Source of the DNA: Novosphingobium sp. FSW06-99
GTDB taxonomy: Bacteria; Pseudomonadota; Alphaproteobacteria; Sphingomonadales; Sphingomonadaceae
NCBI RefSeq assembly: GCF_001519065.1
Contig: NZ_KQ954263.1
Span: 1-64,000, forward strand
DNA length: 64,000 bases
Direction: 5' to 3'
The stretch's first letter is position 1; every line of letters starts with the position of its first letter. Positions 46,223 to 54,544 of the stretch are shown piece after piece. The position numbers and the translations under genes were made by a program. The notes below the pieces were generated by a model that was given only the letters and a program-made list of their open reading frames with translations, had not been told where the DNA came from and made no database searches.

Positions 46223-46259
46223 AAAACGCGGCCCCTGCATCGTGCAGGGGCCGCGTTTT
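46223..46259. terminator. Bidirectional intrinsic terminator after grxD
   Basis: A 17-bp perfect stem (AAAACGCGGCCCCTGCA / TGCAGGGGCCGCGTTTT) with a 3-nt loop. T-runs lie on both sides. It ends grxD and could also end a transcript entering from the minus strand. Confidence 0.9.
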
Positions 46260-46375
46260 GCGTTTGGGGCCATGAAGCTGCCGGGGGGACACCGGCGGAA
46301 ACCTGGGGGTGAGAGGCGGAGCCGGGGAATTGGGGACTGGCTCCGCCTCGACACATTGGGGCATCTAGGGACAAA
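46223..46375 (-). ncRNA. Candidate minus-strand small RNA with C-rich hairpin loops
   Basis: Read from about 46375 down, the minus strand has an 11-bp stem (46339-46349 with 46313-46323) and loop AGUCCCCAAUUCCCC, then a 5-bp stem (46292-46296 with 46280-46284) with loop UGUCCCC, then the strong terminator with a following U-run. Both loops carry GUCCCC, complementary to Shine-Dalgarno-like G-rich sequences. A TATGTT/TATATT -10-like stretch lies at about 46376-46388. This resembles the architecture of alphaproteobacterial anti-SD small RNAs, but the family is not identified and no expression data exist. Confidence 0.35.
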
Positions 46376-46562
46376 TATAACATAGCATGATCCGTGCCAA
46401 TTTGTCGGATTGGCGGAATTTCGGATGATTTGGCGGGGTGGCGACTGGTGCGCATCGCTTTTGTGTAAAGCCTGCCGACAGTCGTACGCGTGCACAGCCC
46501 CTTGGCAAGCGCATGAACAGGCTTCATCGTGGTGCGGCCAGGAACGATAACGGAACAGCACA

Positions 46563-47345
46563 ATGGATATGGCAGAGGATGTACCCGCCGCGCGCCCTGC
46601 GGCAACCGTGGTGGTGTTCAGGCGCAGCATGGATGGCGGCCCGCCCGAAATCCTGCTGCTCGAACGATCGGGCGCGATGGCTTTTGCCGGCGGTGCGACG
46701 GTGTTTCCCGGTGGTGCGGTCGATGCCGCCGATCGCGTGCTGGCCGCCACGACCCCGGGTGCGGAATTGCTCGATCCCGATGATGCGGCGGCGCGCGTGG
46801 CCGCCGTGCGCGAGGCGCTGGAAGAAAGCGGTCTGGTGGTGGGTGTAAAGGGAGCCGTCACTGCCCCGCGCGCCATCGCGGCGCGGCAGCGACTGCTGGC
46901 CGGTGAAGGGCTCGGCACCATTCTGGCCGACGAAGGCTGGGCGATCGATTTCGACAGTCTGGTGCCGTTTGCCCGCTGGTGGCCACGCCACCGCGAAATC
47001 CGCGTGTTCGATACGCGGTTCTATCTGGCCGATGTCGGCACCGGCGCGCTCGACCTGGTGGTCGATGCCACCGAAAACCGGCATTTGTTCTGGGCCAGCG
47101 CGCAAGAGGCGCTGCGGCTTGCCGATGCGGGACGCATCAAGGTGATCTTTCCCACCCGCCGCAATCTCGAACGGCTGGCACTGTGGCCCGATTTCGCGAG
47201 TGCGCGCACGCATGCGCTGGCCACCGAGATCCGGATCATTTCGCCCTGGCAGGAAATGCGCGAAGGCGTGCCCTGGCTGGTGATCCCCGCCGACGCGGGC
47301 TACCCCGTCGACGGCGAACCGCTCGGCAATGCGATGCGCGGATAG
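46563..47345 (+). CDS. NUDIX hydrolase
   Basis: A 260-residue pyrophosphatase-type enzyme. The NUDIX box is recognisable as GGAVDAADR with the catalytic AVREALEESGLVV about 25 residues later; the insert between the halves resembles the NUDT19/CoA-diphosphatase-like group. It should hydrolyse nucleoside diphosphate-linked substrates, identity unknown. ATG 46563 or ATG 46569. Confidence 0.85.
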   Translation: MDMAEDVPAARPAATVVVFRRSMDGGPPEILLLERSGAMAFAGGATVFPGGAVDAADRVLAATTPGAELLDPDDAAARVAAVREALEESGLVVGVKGAVTAPRAIAARQRLLAGEGLGTILADEGWAIDFDSLVPFARWWPRHREIRVFDTRFYLADVGTGALDLVVDATENRHLFWASAQEALRLADAGRIKVIFPTRRNLERLALWPDFASARTHALATEIRIISPWQEMREGVPWLVIPADAGYPVDGEPLGNAMRG

Positions 47346-47366
47346 ACTGATCGATAATGAAGCGAT

Positions 47367-47399
47367 CCCCGGTTGCCGCACTGAAGCCGGCGACCGGGG
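47367..47399. other. Hairpin after the NUDIX gene
   Basis: A 12-bp stem with one G-U (CCCCGGT plus GCCG / CGGC plus ACCGGGG), loop of 9 nt, 22 nt after the NUDIX stop. Without a U-tract it is only a weak terminator candidate. Confidence 0.35.
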
Positions 47400-47482
47400 C
47401 TGCCGCGCGTAATTCTGCGTAGGCCGTGCGGGCCGGGCGTTAGGCTGTATCGCGGTATCACCGGGCATGCCGAGGTGACGCC

Positions 47483-47737
47483 ATGCCATTGCGCAAATAC
47501 CGCTATCTGCCCGAAAGCCCCGATGACCCGCGCGCAGTGCCGCGCCTGGCCGTTGAACACGACGGCTTTGTGGTGTCGCCAGTGCACGCGATGCACGAGA
47601 ATCTATGGGTTTTTGCCGAAGATCAGCCCTTGGCCGCCGCGCCGCTCTATCCGGGGTGGTTCAGGCTGGCCTTTCCGCTCGTCGCCTCGGGCGGATTGTG
47701 GGTGATCATATTCTGGGCGCTCGGCTATTTTCACTGA
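47483..47737 (+). CDS. Small membrane protein
   Basis: An 84-residue protein with one C-terminal membrane helix (LAFPLVASGGLWVIIFWALG). The rest is soluble and Pro/Asp-rich. GAGGTGA precedes the ATG. No family is recognised. It may be a small inner-membrane protein related to the polysaccharide genes downstream, but only proximity suggests this. Confidence 0.7.
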   Translation: MPLRKYRYLPESPDDPRAVPRLAVEHDGFVVSPVHAMHENLWVFAEDQPLAAAPLYPGWFRLAFPLVASGGLWVIIFWALGYFH

Positions 47738-47889
47738 TTGTGCGCTTGCGAGCGCAGCCCGGCACGTAACGGCTGGCCAATCGAACCGTCCCGGGTGTTT
47801 CCCCGCCTGACCGGCAGCACGCAGGCCTGCATCCTCTCTCATGTCTGGGCGCACCATTGCGGGCCGGACGTCCATGAGGGAGAATATCG

Positions 47890-48690
47890 TTGCACACCCG
47901 AATGCCCGTCCCGGCCGTCGCCGCCCAGCCGGCCTTTGACGAAGCGCCCGATGCGTCGGGCACTGTGCCCGGTGCGGTGTCCGTTCCGTCGCGTCTGGCC
48001 CCCGTGCGCGGTCCGACGATCGCACCGGCTGCTTCGCCTCGGCGCTATCGCGCCGACGAGACCGTGTTGGGACGGATTGCCGACGACGGCCTGATTCGCG
48101 TGCTCGATATTCTTGGTGCGCTGCTGGCGCTGGCGCTGGCCTTTCCGGTCATGGTGCTGGTGGCGCTGGCGGTCAAACTGACCAGCCCAGGGCCGGTGCT
48201 GTTTGCGCATCGGCGTGTCGGGCGCCATGGCAGGCGGTTCGCCTGCCTGAAATTCCGGACGATGGCGGTCGACGCCGATGCCCAGCTCAAGGCCCTGCTC
48301 GACCGTGACCCGGCGGCGTGCGCCGAATGGCAAAGCAGTCAGAAACTGCGTCGCGATCCGCGTGTGACTTCGATTGGCCGCTTTCTGCGGCGCAGCAGTC
48401 TCGATGAATTGCCGCAAGTGTTCAACGTGCTGATTGGCGACATGAGCCTGGTCGGCCCGCGTCCGATCGTGGAATCCGAAATTCCGCGTTATGGTCGCCA
48501 TTTTGCGATCTATTGCCGGGTAAGGCCGGGCGTTACCGGATTGTGGCAAGTGCAGCGTCATGCCGACACATCCTATCGGCGGCGCGTGGCGTTCGATGTG
48601 TCATTTGCGCGCGCGAGATCGCTGCGACTCTATCTGGTAATTTTGGCACGCACAGTGCCGGCTGTGCTGACGGGACGCGGCGCCTGGTAG
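47890..48690 (+). CDS. Undecaprenyl-phosphate phosphoglycosyltransferase (ExoY/WcaJ-type)
   Basis: A 266-residue initiating sugar transferase. It has one main membrane segment at about 70-95 (LDILGALLALALAFPVMVLV) and the conserved RVGRHGRRFACLKFRTM, RRSSLDELPQVFNVLIGDMS and GPRP with the catalytic DE-type acid pair. It attaches a sugar-1-phosphate to undecaprenyl phosphate to begin exopolysaccharide units. TTG 47890 is preferred because AGGGAG lies 7 bases upstream; ATG 47902 is alternative. Confidence 0.92.
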   Translation: MHTRMPVPAVAAQPAFDEAPDASGTVPGAVSVPSRLAPVRGPTIAPAASPRRYRADETVLGRIADDGLIRVLDILGALLALALAFPVMVLVALAVKLTSPGPVLFAHRRVGRHGRRFACLKFRTMAVDADAQLKALLDRDPAACAEWQSSQKLRRDPRVTSIGRFLRRSSLDELPQVFNVLIGDMSLVGPRPIVESEIPRYGRHFAIYCRVRPGVTGLWQVQRHADTSYRRRVAFDVSFARARSLRLYLVILARTVPAVLTGRGAW

Positions 48691-48784
48691 GCGCACCACA
48701 GATCAACGGCCCGGGCCAGCCTTCGCAAAGGCTGTCGTAGCGCTGGTCAATTCCAAATCCGATGGTTCGGATGGGGCAGGAAGG

Positions 48785-48931
48785 TCAGATCAGAAAATAG
48801 GCAAGTGCCAGCCAGAACACCTGGCTGATGGCCAACCCGATCAACAGCCCACGCGCCGCCTCAAGCCCGCCGGCTTCGACCATCGCGTGCCCTTGATCAG
48901 GCGAATTGTCGCTCCAAATTACCTTTTCCAT
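48785..48931 (-). CDS. Small membrane protein of 48 residues
   Basis: A minus-strand frame of 48 codons starting MEKVIWSDNSPDQGHAMVEA and ending with one membrane helix (GLLIGLAISQVFWLALAYFL). GGGGA six bases upstream supports the ATG at 48931. The base composition and helix make it a plausible gene. It sits between the phosphoglycosyltransferase and the export lipoprotein genes. Function unknown; a role in assembly or control of the polysaccharide machinery is conceivable. Confidence 0.6.
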   Translation of the reverse strand: MEKVIWSDNSPDQGHAMVEAGGLEAARGLLIGLAISQVFWLALAYFLI

Positions 48932-49526
48932 CCTGCTTCCCCGCATTGAAACACGTCCTTTGGGCGCGCATTATTGGCGACAGATGCGGCATCCTTGCGG
49001 ATAACGGACAAATGTCCGCATCCGCTGCCGTCTTCCATCCGCTATGCCTCCGGGGATGCCGATATGCTTAACGGATCTATTTACGGTCAATTCCCCAGTT
49101 AAGGAAAAAATCTCAACGACCAGTTAATCGCGCTTTAATTGTTTGGCAATCCCGTGGCAGATCAGAATATTGACTATGCGGCGAGTGCAGTTTGGTTAAC
49201 CGAATATCGCAATGGATGTGTTGTGCATCTGCTTTGTGCGAGGGCAGCGGATCTCCAAAAATGGTGCATTGCTGCGATCGCAGCAGCGTGTGCACTGCGA
49301 CATGGTGAGCTCTGTCAAGGCGTGAATATCGGTGAAGACAAGTGGGTCGCCTGCCGTCAAGAACCGAACTGGTTTTATTATCGCGTCAAATTGGATGCAT
49401 TATCCACAGGGCTAAAGTTACGTTGCGCTCAAGGGCAAATGCCGGGATGCGCCATCGTCGCGCGAATCGCTGCGTCAATGGCGCTTTGTCCGCGCGGGCA
49501 GGCTGGCGGCAAGTGGCGGTCATCGC
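48932..49526. other. AT-richer region without a convincing gene
   Basis: These 595 bases are lower in GC than their neighbours, with several short T/A runs (49060-49160). A plus-strand frame of 174 codons (49139-49663) begins here but runs into the export lipoprotein gene on the other strand and has odd composition (Cys- and Trp-rich), so I do not call it. A 16-bp palindrome is at 49270-49285 (TGCTGCGATCGCAGCA). It may be a promoter region or a decayed gene. Confidence 0.45.
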
Positions 49527-50102
49527 TCAGAAATAGCGCTCACCAATGCGGATCGTGTCGCCCGGTTGCACACCGATTGGTGCACCGCGCAGCGAAACAC
49601 TGCCCTCGTCGGGGCCGTTGTTGCGCCGGACAAACACCACCCGACTGTTGGCGCGATAGGTAAAACCGCCCGCCAGCGCGACAGCCTTTTCGACGGTGAG
49701 TCCAGACGAATAGGGGTATTCGCCCGGTTTGTTGACTTCGCCCAGGATATAGAACGGGCGGAAATTCAGCACTTCGATACTGACTCGTGAATCCTGCACA
49801 TAGCCGGCGTCGAGCCGCCGGGCGATATCGGTGGTCACCTGTTCGATCGTGTGATTGGCGACATCGACCGCGCCGATCAGCGGGAAGGCGACTGCACCGG
49901 CCGGTGTCACATTGTACTCTCCGGTCAAGGCGGGCTCGTTGTAGACCGTGATACGCAGCTTGTCGCCGGCCCCCAGATGATACCCCGACAGATCCGCCAC
50001 AGCACCTGTGGAGGCCAGCGGAGCGACTCTGTCCGCCGTACAACCGGACAGAAACGGAAGGATCAGGGCTGCCGCTGCAACCGTATTTGTAAGCTTGCCC
50101 AT
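49527..50102 (-). CDS. Polysaccharide export lipoprotein (Wza/OPX-like)
   Basis: About 191 residues. The lipobox FLSGC near residue 21 gives a lipid-anchored outer-membrane protein. The export domain has GYHLGAGDKLRITVYNEPAL and PAGAVAFPLIGAVDVANHT, and the SLBB-like repeat FYILGEVNKPGEYPYSSGLT. It forms the outer-membrane export channel for polysaccharide with the downstream kinase. GGGGA supports ATG 50102; ATG 50114 is less likely. Confidence 0.92.
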   Translation of the reverse strand: MGKLTNTVAAAALILPFLSGCTADRVAPLASTGAVADLSGYHLGAGDKLRITVYNEPALTGEYNVTPAGAVAFPLIGAVDVANHTIEQVTTDIARRLDAGYVQDSRVSIEVLNFRPFYILGEVNKPGEYPYSSGLTVEKAVALAGGFTYRANSRVVFVRRNNGPDEGSVSLRGAPIGVQPGDTIRIGERYF

Positions 50103-50710
50103 TTGATTCCCCATGATTTCGCGAAATGTCCAAGAAATTGCGGCGAAGAAGCGGAGCTCATGGCATTGATCCTCGCGCGTGGCCGATGTCGGCTGTTTCT
50201 ATGCCTGTCGGGGAAAAGCTCAATTGTGCGCGCCGTAACGAAAAGTCCGACTTGGAGGCATTCCCGCCATAACCGCGTCGTTCCAGGCGCCGTTGCCTGG
50301 GCGGCAATCGGCGTTCTTCATGGCCCGGGCCGGAGCGCATGAAACCGGCCCCATGGGCGGTTTCCTTAGCGCTTTTCCCGAGTTGCGCGCGCGCGTAACG
50401 GGCGTATCGATCCGCGTCGGGCAGCGCGCGCGGCTGCGGTTGCCCCGGTCATCGACCGTTTCGGCGGCATGGCCCAAATCCATCGCAAATCGGGCGACGG
50501 GTCGCCATGGCTTCGCGTTTTTCCCTCCGCTGCGGATATGCTTCGCCTTTCGCGACAGGCCGTGTCGCCTAGTCTGCCGGTCATGGCCTGCGGACATTTT
50601 GTCTGGGGGCACGAACCGCGGCGGATTGATCGATTCGTCCGGTTCTTGTGGGGGGCGCGCGGCGATCCGTGGCGCACACCCCGACGAACCGTCAGCGAAG
50701 GAGCACAAGC
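50103..50710. other. Divergent non-coding region between export lipoprotein and autokinase
   Basis: About 608 bases between two divergent export genes. It should contain both promoters. No frame has family resemblance or a good start; apparent frames overlap both neighbours. GC is high. A stretch rich in CG repeats (CGCGCGCGCGT at 50388-50398) is present. Confidence 0.45.
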
Positions 50711-52897
50711 GTGAGCACGGCTGTCAACACTCTCGAACAGAACGCCGTCGGCGCGTTTCGTGGCCTGATTCCCGCCCTGCCGGGGGAGCCGCAAGTCGCG
50801 CCCGCCGCCAGCAACGATCGCATCGACCTGAAATTTCTGATCGGCATCTTTCGCCGCCGATCGGGCCTGTTCGTCTCGGTGTTGGGGGGATCGCTTGCGC
50901 TCGGCGCGGTGATCACCGCGATCCAGCCGCGCATCTATGTCGCGCATGCCGATGTCACGCTGAACAGCAAGACGGTGGCAATTGCACCGACCAGCACCAA
51001 CGACCGGACTGTCGACCAGCAGGCGCCCAATGACGCCTTTGTCGACACCCAGGTCGCACAAGTCATGTCGAGCGAAAACATGAATGCGGTGATCGACCGG
51101 CTGAGGCTCGATCACGACCCGTCGATGATTGCGGGCGCCGCACCAGGTGCGGCGCGCAACACCGCCATCGATACGCTGCGCAAACATCTCAATGTCCAAC
51201 GGATTGGCTCGACCTACGATATCGGCATCACTTACGAAAGCGCCAACGCCGCCGCCGCGGCGCGGATTGCCAATGCCTTTGCCGAACAGTTCACCAAAGG
51301 CGCGCTCGATGCCAAGCGCGAAGAGGCGCGCGCGACCACCGCGTTGATCGCGGCGCGGCTTGACCAGTTGCGCAACCAGGCGCTGGCCGACAGCGCGGCG
51401 GAACAGACCTATCGCATCGCGCACAACCTGCTCAGCACCAACCAGGGCACTCTGACCGAACAGGAAATCTCGTCCTACAACCAGGGCCTGGCTCAGGCGC
51501 GCGCCGAATCGGCCGAAGATGCCGCGCGGCTGGAAGCGGCGCGGCAGCAACTGGCGGGCGGCGCCTATGGCGGCAATGTCGGGGAAACCGTCGCCTCGCC
51601 CGCGATCGCCGCCTTGCGCGCACAACAGGCGACGGCGGCGGGCGAACTGGCCAGCCTTGAGGCGCGCTATGGTCCGCTCCATCCCGATGTGATCAAGGCG
51701 CGCGCAAGCTTGCGCGCGATCGATGAACAAGTCGCTGGTGAAACCCGCCGGGTGATCGCCGGGCTGGAAGCCAAGGCCCATGCCTCGCAACAGCGGCTGG
51801 CCTCGCTGTCGGGTTCGCTCAGCGTGTCGCGTGGTGCCCTGGCGCTCAGCAACTCAGCCAAGACCGGGTTGCAGGATCTTGAAAAGAAATCCGAAACCTC
51901 GAACGCGCTGTATGAAAGCTATCTCAACCGGTACAAGGAACTGACGGCGCGTGAAGGCACCGAACAGGCCGATGCCGACATGCTGCACCCCGCCAGTCCG
52001 CCGCTGGTGCCTGACAGCCCGCATGTCGTGGTCAACCTGATCCTGTCGCTGGCGGCCGGGCTGGGGCTGGGGATCGCGGCGGCCTTTCTGGCCGAGCTGA
52101 ACTACAGCGGCATCACCACCGGCGATGATATCGAGCAACGGCTGGGGGTGCGCTATCTCGGCACGATCCCTTCGCTCGGATCGGTGATGGCGCGCGGCAA
52201 CAAGCGCAGCCCGACCGACGCGCTGGCGGAAAATCCGCGCTCGGCCTTTGCCGAAAGCTTTCGCTCGCTGCGCGCCTCGATCGCGATGAACACGACCAAG
52301 GCCAAAGTGATCGCGATCACGTCGTCGCTGCCCGATGAAGGCAAGACCACCACATCGATCTGCCTTGCCCGGTCGATGGCGGCCTCGGGGGACAAAGTGC
52401 TGCTGATCGATTGCGACATCCGTCGCCAGGGGGTCAGCCAGTTCGTGCCCGATCGTGAAGGACGCCCCGGCCTGATCGAAGTGTTGCGCGGCGAAGTGAC
52501 ACTGGCCGATGCGGTGGTCATCGAACCTGCCAGCGGGCTGTCGATCCTGCCGGTTTCCACCCATTCGGCCCATGCCCACGAATTGCTGACCGGGGACGAG
52601 ATGGATCGTCTGCTGGATGCGGCGCGCGCGCAATTCCACGCGGTGATCATCGATACCGCGCCGGTTCTGCCGATTGCCGATGCTCGGTTGGTGCTGGGCA
52701 AGGCCGATGCCTCGGTGTTCGTGGTGCGCTGGCGCAAGACCCCCGACAGTGCCTTGCGCGCTGCGCTGCGGCTGTTGCCCGGTAACCGGGTGCAACTGGC
52801 AGGCGTGGCGCTGACCCGCGTGGACATGAAGCGCCAGGCCCGCTTCGGCTATGGCGAGGATGCGTTCTACCACAGTTATCGCCGTTATTACGTTTGA
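50711..52897 (+). CDS. Polysaccharide co-polymerase tyrosine autokinase (Wzc/BY-kinase)
   Basis: A 728-residue inner-membrane protein. The periplasmic Wzz-type region lies between two membrane helices (about 52-70 and about 440-460), with coiled-coil-prone helices in the middle. The cytoplasmic kinase has Walker A (SSLPDEGKTTTS, 538-549), Walker A' LIDCD (565-569) and Walker B IIDTAP (near 648). The tail YGEDAFYHSYRRYYV holds the autophosphorylated tyrosines. GTG 50711 with AGGAG upstream. It controls polymer length and export with the Wza-like protein. Confidence 0.93.
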   Translation: MSTAVNTLEQNAVGAFRGLIPALPGEPQVAPAASNDRIDLKFLIGIFRRRSGLFVSVLGGSLALGAVITAIQPRIYVAHADVTLNSKTVAIAPTSTNDRTVDQQAPNDAFVDTQVAQVMSSENMNAVIDRLRLDHDPSMIAGAAPGAARNTAIDTLRKHLNVQRIGSTYDIGITYESANAAAAARIANAFAEQFTKGALDAKREEARATTALIAARLDQLRNQALADSAAEQTYRIAHNLLSTNQGTLTEQEISSYNQGLAQARAESAEDAARLEAARQQLAGGAYGGNVGETVASPAIAALRAQQATAAGELASLEARYGPLHPDVIKARASLRAIDEQVAGETRRVIAGLEAKAHASQQRLASLSGSLSVSRGALALSNSAKTGLQDLEKKSETSNALYESYLNRYKELTAREGTEQADADMLHPASPPLVPDSPHVVVNLILSLAAGLGLGIAAAFLAELNYSGITTGDDIEQRLGVRYLGTIPSLGSVMARGNKRSPTDALAENPRSAFAESFRSLRASIAMNTTKAKVIAITSSLPDEGKTTTSICLARSMAASGDKVLLIDCDIRRQGVSQFVPDREGRPGLIEVLRGEVTLADAVVIEPASGLSILPVSTHSAHAHELLTGDEMDRLLDAARAQFHAVIIDTAPVLPIADARLVLGKADASVFVVRWRKTPDSALRAALRLLPGNRVQLAGVALTRVDMKRQARFGYGEDAFYHSYRRYYV

Positions 52898-52981
52898 AGG
52901 TTGCAGGGGTTGGCGGCCCGGCTCCCCCCGGGTCGGGCCGCCACACGGCATGGCCGCACGATATCGACGGGATTTCGCATC

Positions 52982-54436
52982 ATGCAATTGACGATCATCG
53001 GCGCAATCCAGGTTCTGCTGGGGCTGGCGCTGTTCATGGCCGGCAGTGTCGAGGCGATGTTCGCCTTTCTGCTGGTCACCACGCTGTTTTCGGGCTCGGC
53101 GGCGATCGTGCTCGGATCATTGGGGTCGGGGTCGTCGATCCCGCCGCTGCATTTCGCGCTGTTGTTCATGGTCATGCGGCTGCTGGTGCCGGGGTCGGGT
53201 CAGTTGCGCGCAACCGGTCGCGCGATAGAGGCCAATGCCTGGCTGCTGGTGTTTGTCGCCTATGGCCTGATCATGGCATTTGCCGGGCCCCGCCTGTTTG
53301 CCGGGCAATTCGCGTTTGCGCCGCTGCGTGCCGAATCCGGCAGCAAATATACCAGCCACCTCAGTTTTCTGCTGGCAACGCGGCCGTTTGGCCCCACTCC
53401 GCAGAACCTGACATCGTCGGTCTATCTGGTGGGCACGCTGGTCACCGCGACGGTTGCCCATGTTGCGTGCAAGGCGCCGGGCGGGCGCCGCACGCTGGTG
53501 CGCACGATGGCCGCGGTGGGGATGATCCATTGCCTGCTGGGGTTTGCCTCGGTGGCCGGTCGCGGCACGGCGATCGACGACGTGCTCGGGTTTTTCCGCA
53601 ATGGCAGCTATGCCCAGTTGACCCAGGACGTCGATGGCATCTCGCGCATGTCGGGCATTGATACCGAACCGTCGGTCTATGCCGGGTTCGGTGCGATCTG
53701 GTTCGTGTTCCTGGCCGAATGCTGGTTGCGCCGGGTCGAACCCTGGCTGACCGGCACGGCCGCGCTGTGTCTGGGCGCGGCGCTGATCGCGTGTACCTCG
53801 ACCACCGCCTATGTCGCGCTGGCGGCGTGGTTCGGCCTGTTGATCGTGCGCAGCCTGTTCGTGCCCGGCGCTTTGCCCGCCGATCGCGGTCTGTGGCTGG
53901 CGGTGCTCGGGCTGGGCGGGGTGGTGGCGGGGTCGCTGCTGTTGTTGTGGCAGCCGCAACTGGTCGATCGCGTGGCACAGTTTGCGCAGCATCTGCTGGT
54001 CGACAAGATGTCGTCAGAATCGGGGGTCCAACGGCGGTTCTGGGCCTTGCAGGGGTATCAGGCGTTTGTCGGGACATATGGCATCGGTGTCGGGCCGGGC
54101 AGTTTCCGGTCATCCAGCCTGTTTACCGCGGTGCTCGGGTGCGTGGGCATAATCGGTGCGCTGGCACTCGTCGCGCAATTCATGATCGCGTTCAAACCGC
54201 TGCGCTGGTCGACCTATGTACCCACGTCTGATCCCGACATGGCGGTGGCCGGAGCCTGTGCCTGGGCGATGCTGATGGCGATTATCGTGGCCGGGGTGAA
54301 TGCGCCCAGTTGCGATCCGGGCAGCGATTTCGCGCTGTTGAGCGGGGCTGCGCTGGCCCTGCGCGGGCGATCGCCGCACGCCGCGCGCCGTCCTGCGCTC
54401 GACTTGTCGCCGGTCACGGCGATGGCCGCGCCGTGA
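52982..54436 (+). CDS. O-antigen polymerase/ligase-like (Wzy-type) membrane protein
   Basis: A 484-residue protein with about 11 membrane helices and a periplasmic loop with FRNGSYAQLTQDVDGISRMS and QGYQAFVGTYGIGVGPGSFR, typical of Wzy/WaaL polymerases. It probably joins repeat units at the periplasmic face. Start chosen at ATG 52982 (MQLTIIGAIQVLLGLALF). It follows the autokinase by 84 nt and likely shares its transcript. Confidence 0.82.
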   Translation: MQLTIIGAIQVLLGLALFMAGSVEAMFAFLLVTTLFSGSAAIVLGSLGSGSSIPPLHFALLFMVMRLLVPGSGQLRATGRAIEANAWLLVFVAYGLIMAFAGPRLFAGQFAFAPLRAESGSKYTSHLSFLLATRPFGPTPQNLTSSVYLVGTLVTATVAHVACKAPGGRRTLVRTMAAVGMIHCLLGFASVAGRGTAIDDVLGFFRNGSYAQLTQDVDGISRMSGIDTEPSVYAGFGAIWFVFLAECWLRRVEPWLTGTAALCLGAALIACTSTTAYVALAAWFGLLIVRSLFVPGALPADRGLWLAVLGLGGVVAGSLLLLWQPQLVDRVAQFAQHLLVDKMSSESGVQRRFWALQGYQAFVGTYGIGVGPGSFRSSSLFTAVLGCVGIIGALALVAQFMIAFKPLRWSTYVPTSDPDMAVAGACAWAMLMAIIVAGVNAPSCDPGSDFALLSGAALALRGRSPHAARRPALDLSPVTAMAAP

Positions 54437-54544
54437 TCCGACCGCCGCGCTCCCGGGGCACATGAGCGCAGCGCGGTTTGCCGTTGCGCGCGGCCCTGCA
54501 AGGCTCCATCTGCCACAGGGGCAACGGCAAAGAGGATGCTGGGA

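Larger units (their letters stand above)
46199..46562. other. Non-coding region between grxD and the NUDIX gene
   Basis: These 364 bases hold the terminator (46223-46259), the inverted repeats that define the possible minus-strand RNA, and an AT-richer control region (46370-46440) for either direction. No protein gene is seen. Confidence 0.5.

Noticed and set aside
49139..49663. Plus-strand frame of 174 codons
   Set aside because: It overlaps the export lipoprotein gene on the other strand by more than 130 bases, has no ribosome-binding site and is Cys/Trp-rich; more likely spurious or a relic.
50469..50714. Plus-strand frame of 81 codons before the autokinase
   Set aside because: No family resemblance and no ribosome-binding site; the strong AGGAG belongs to the autokinase GTG start.
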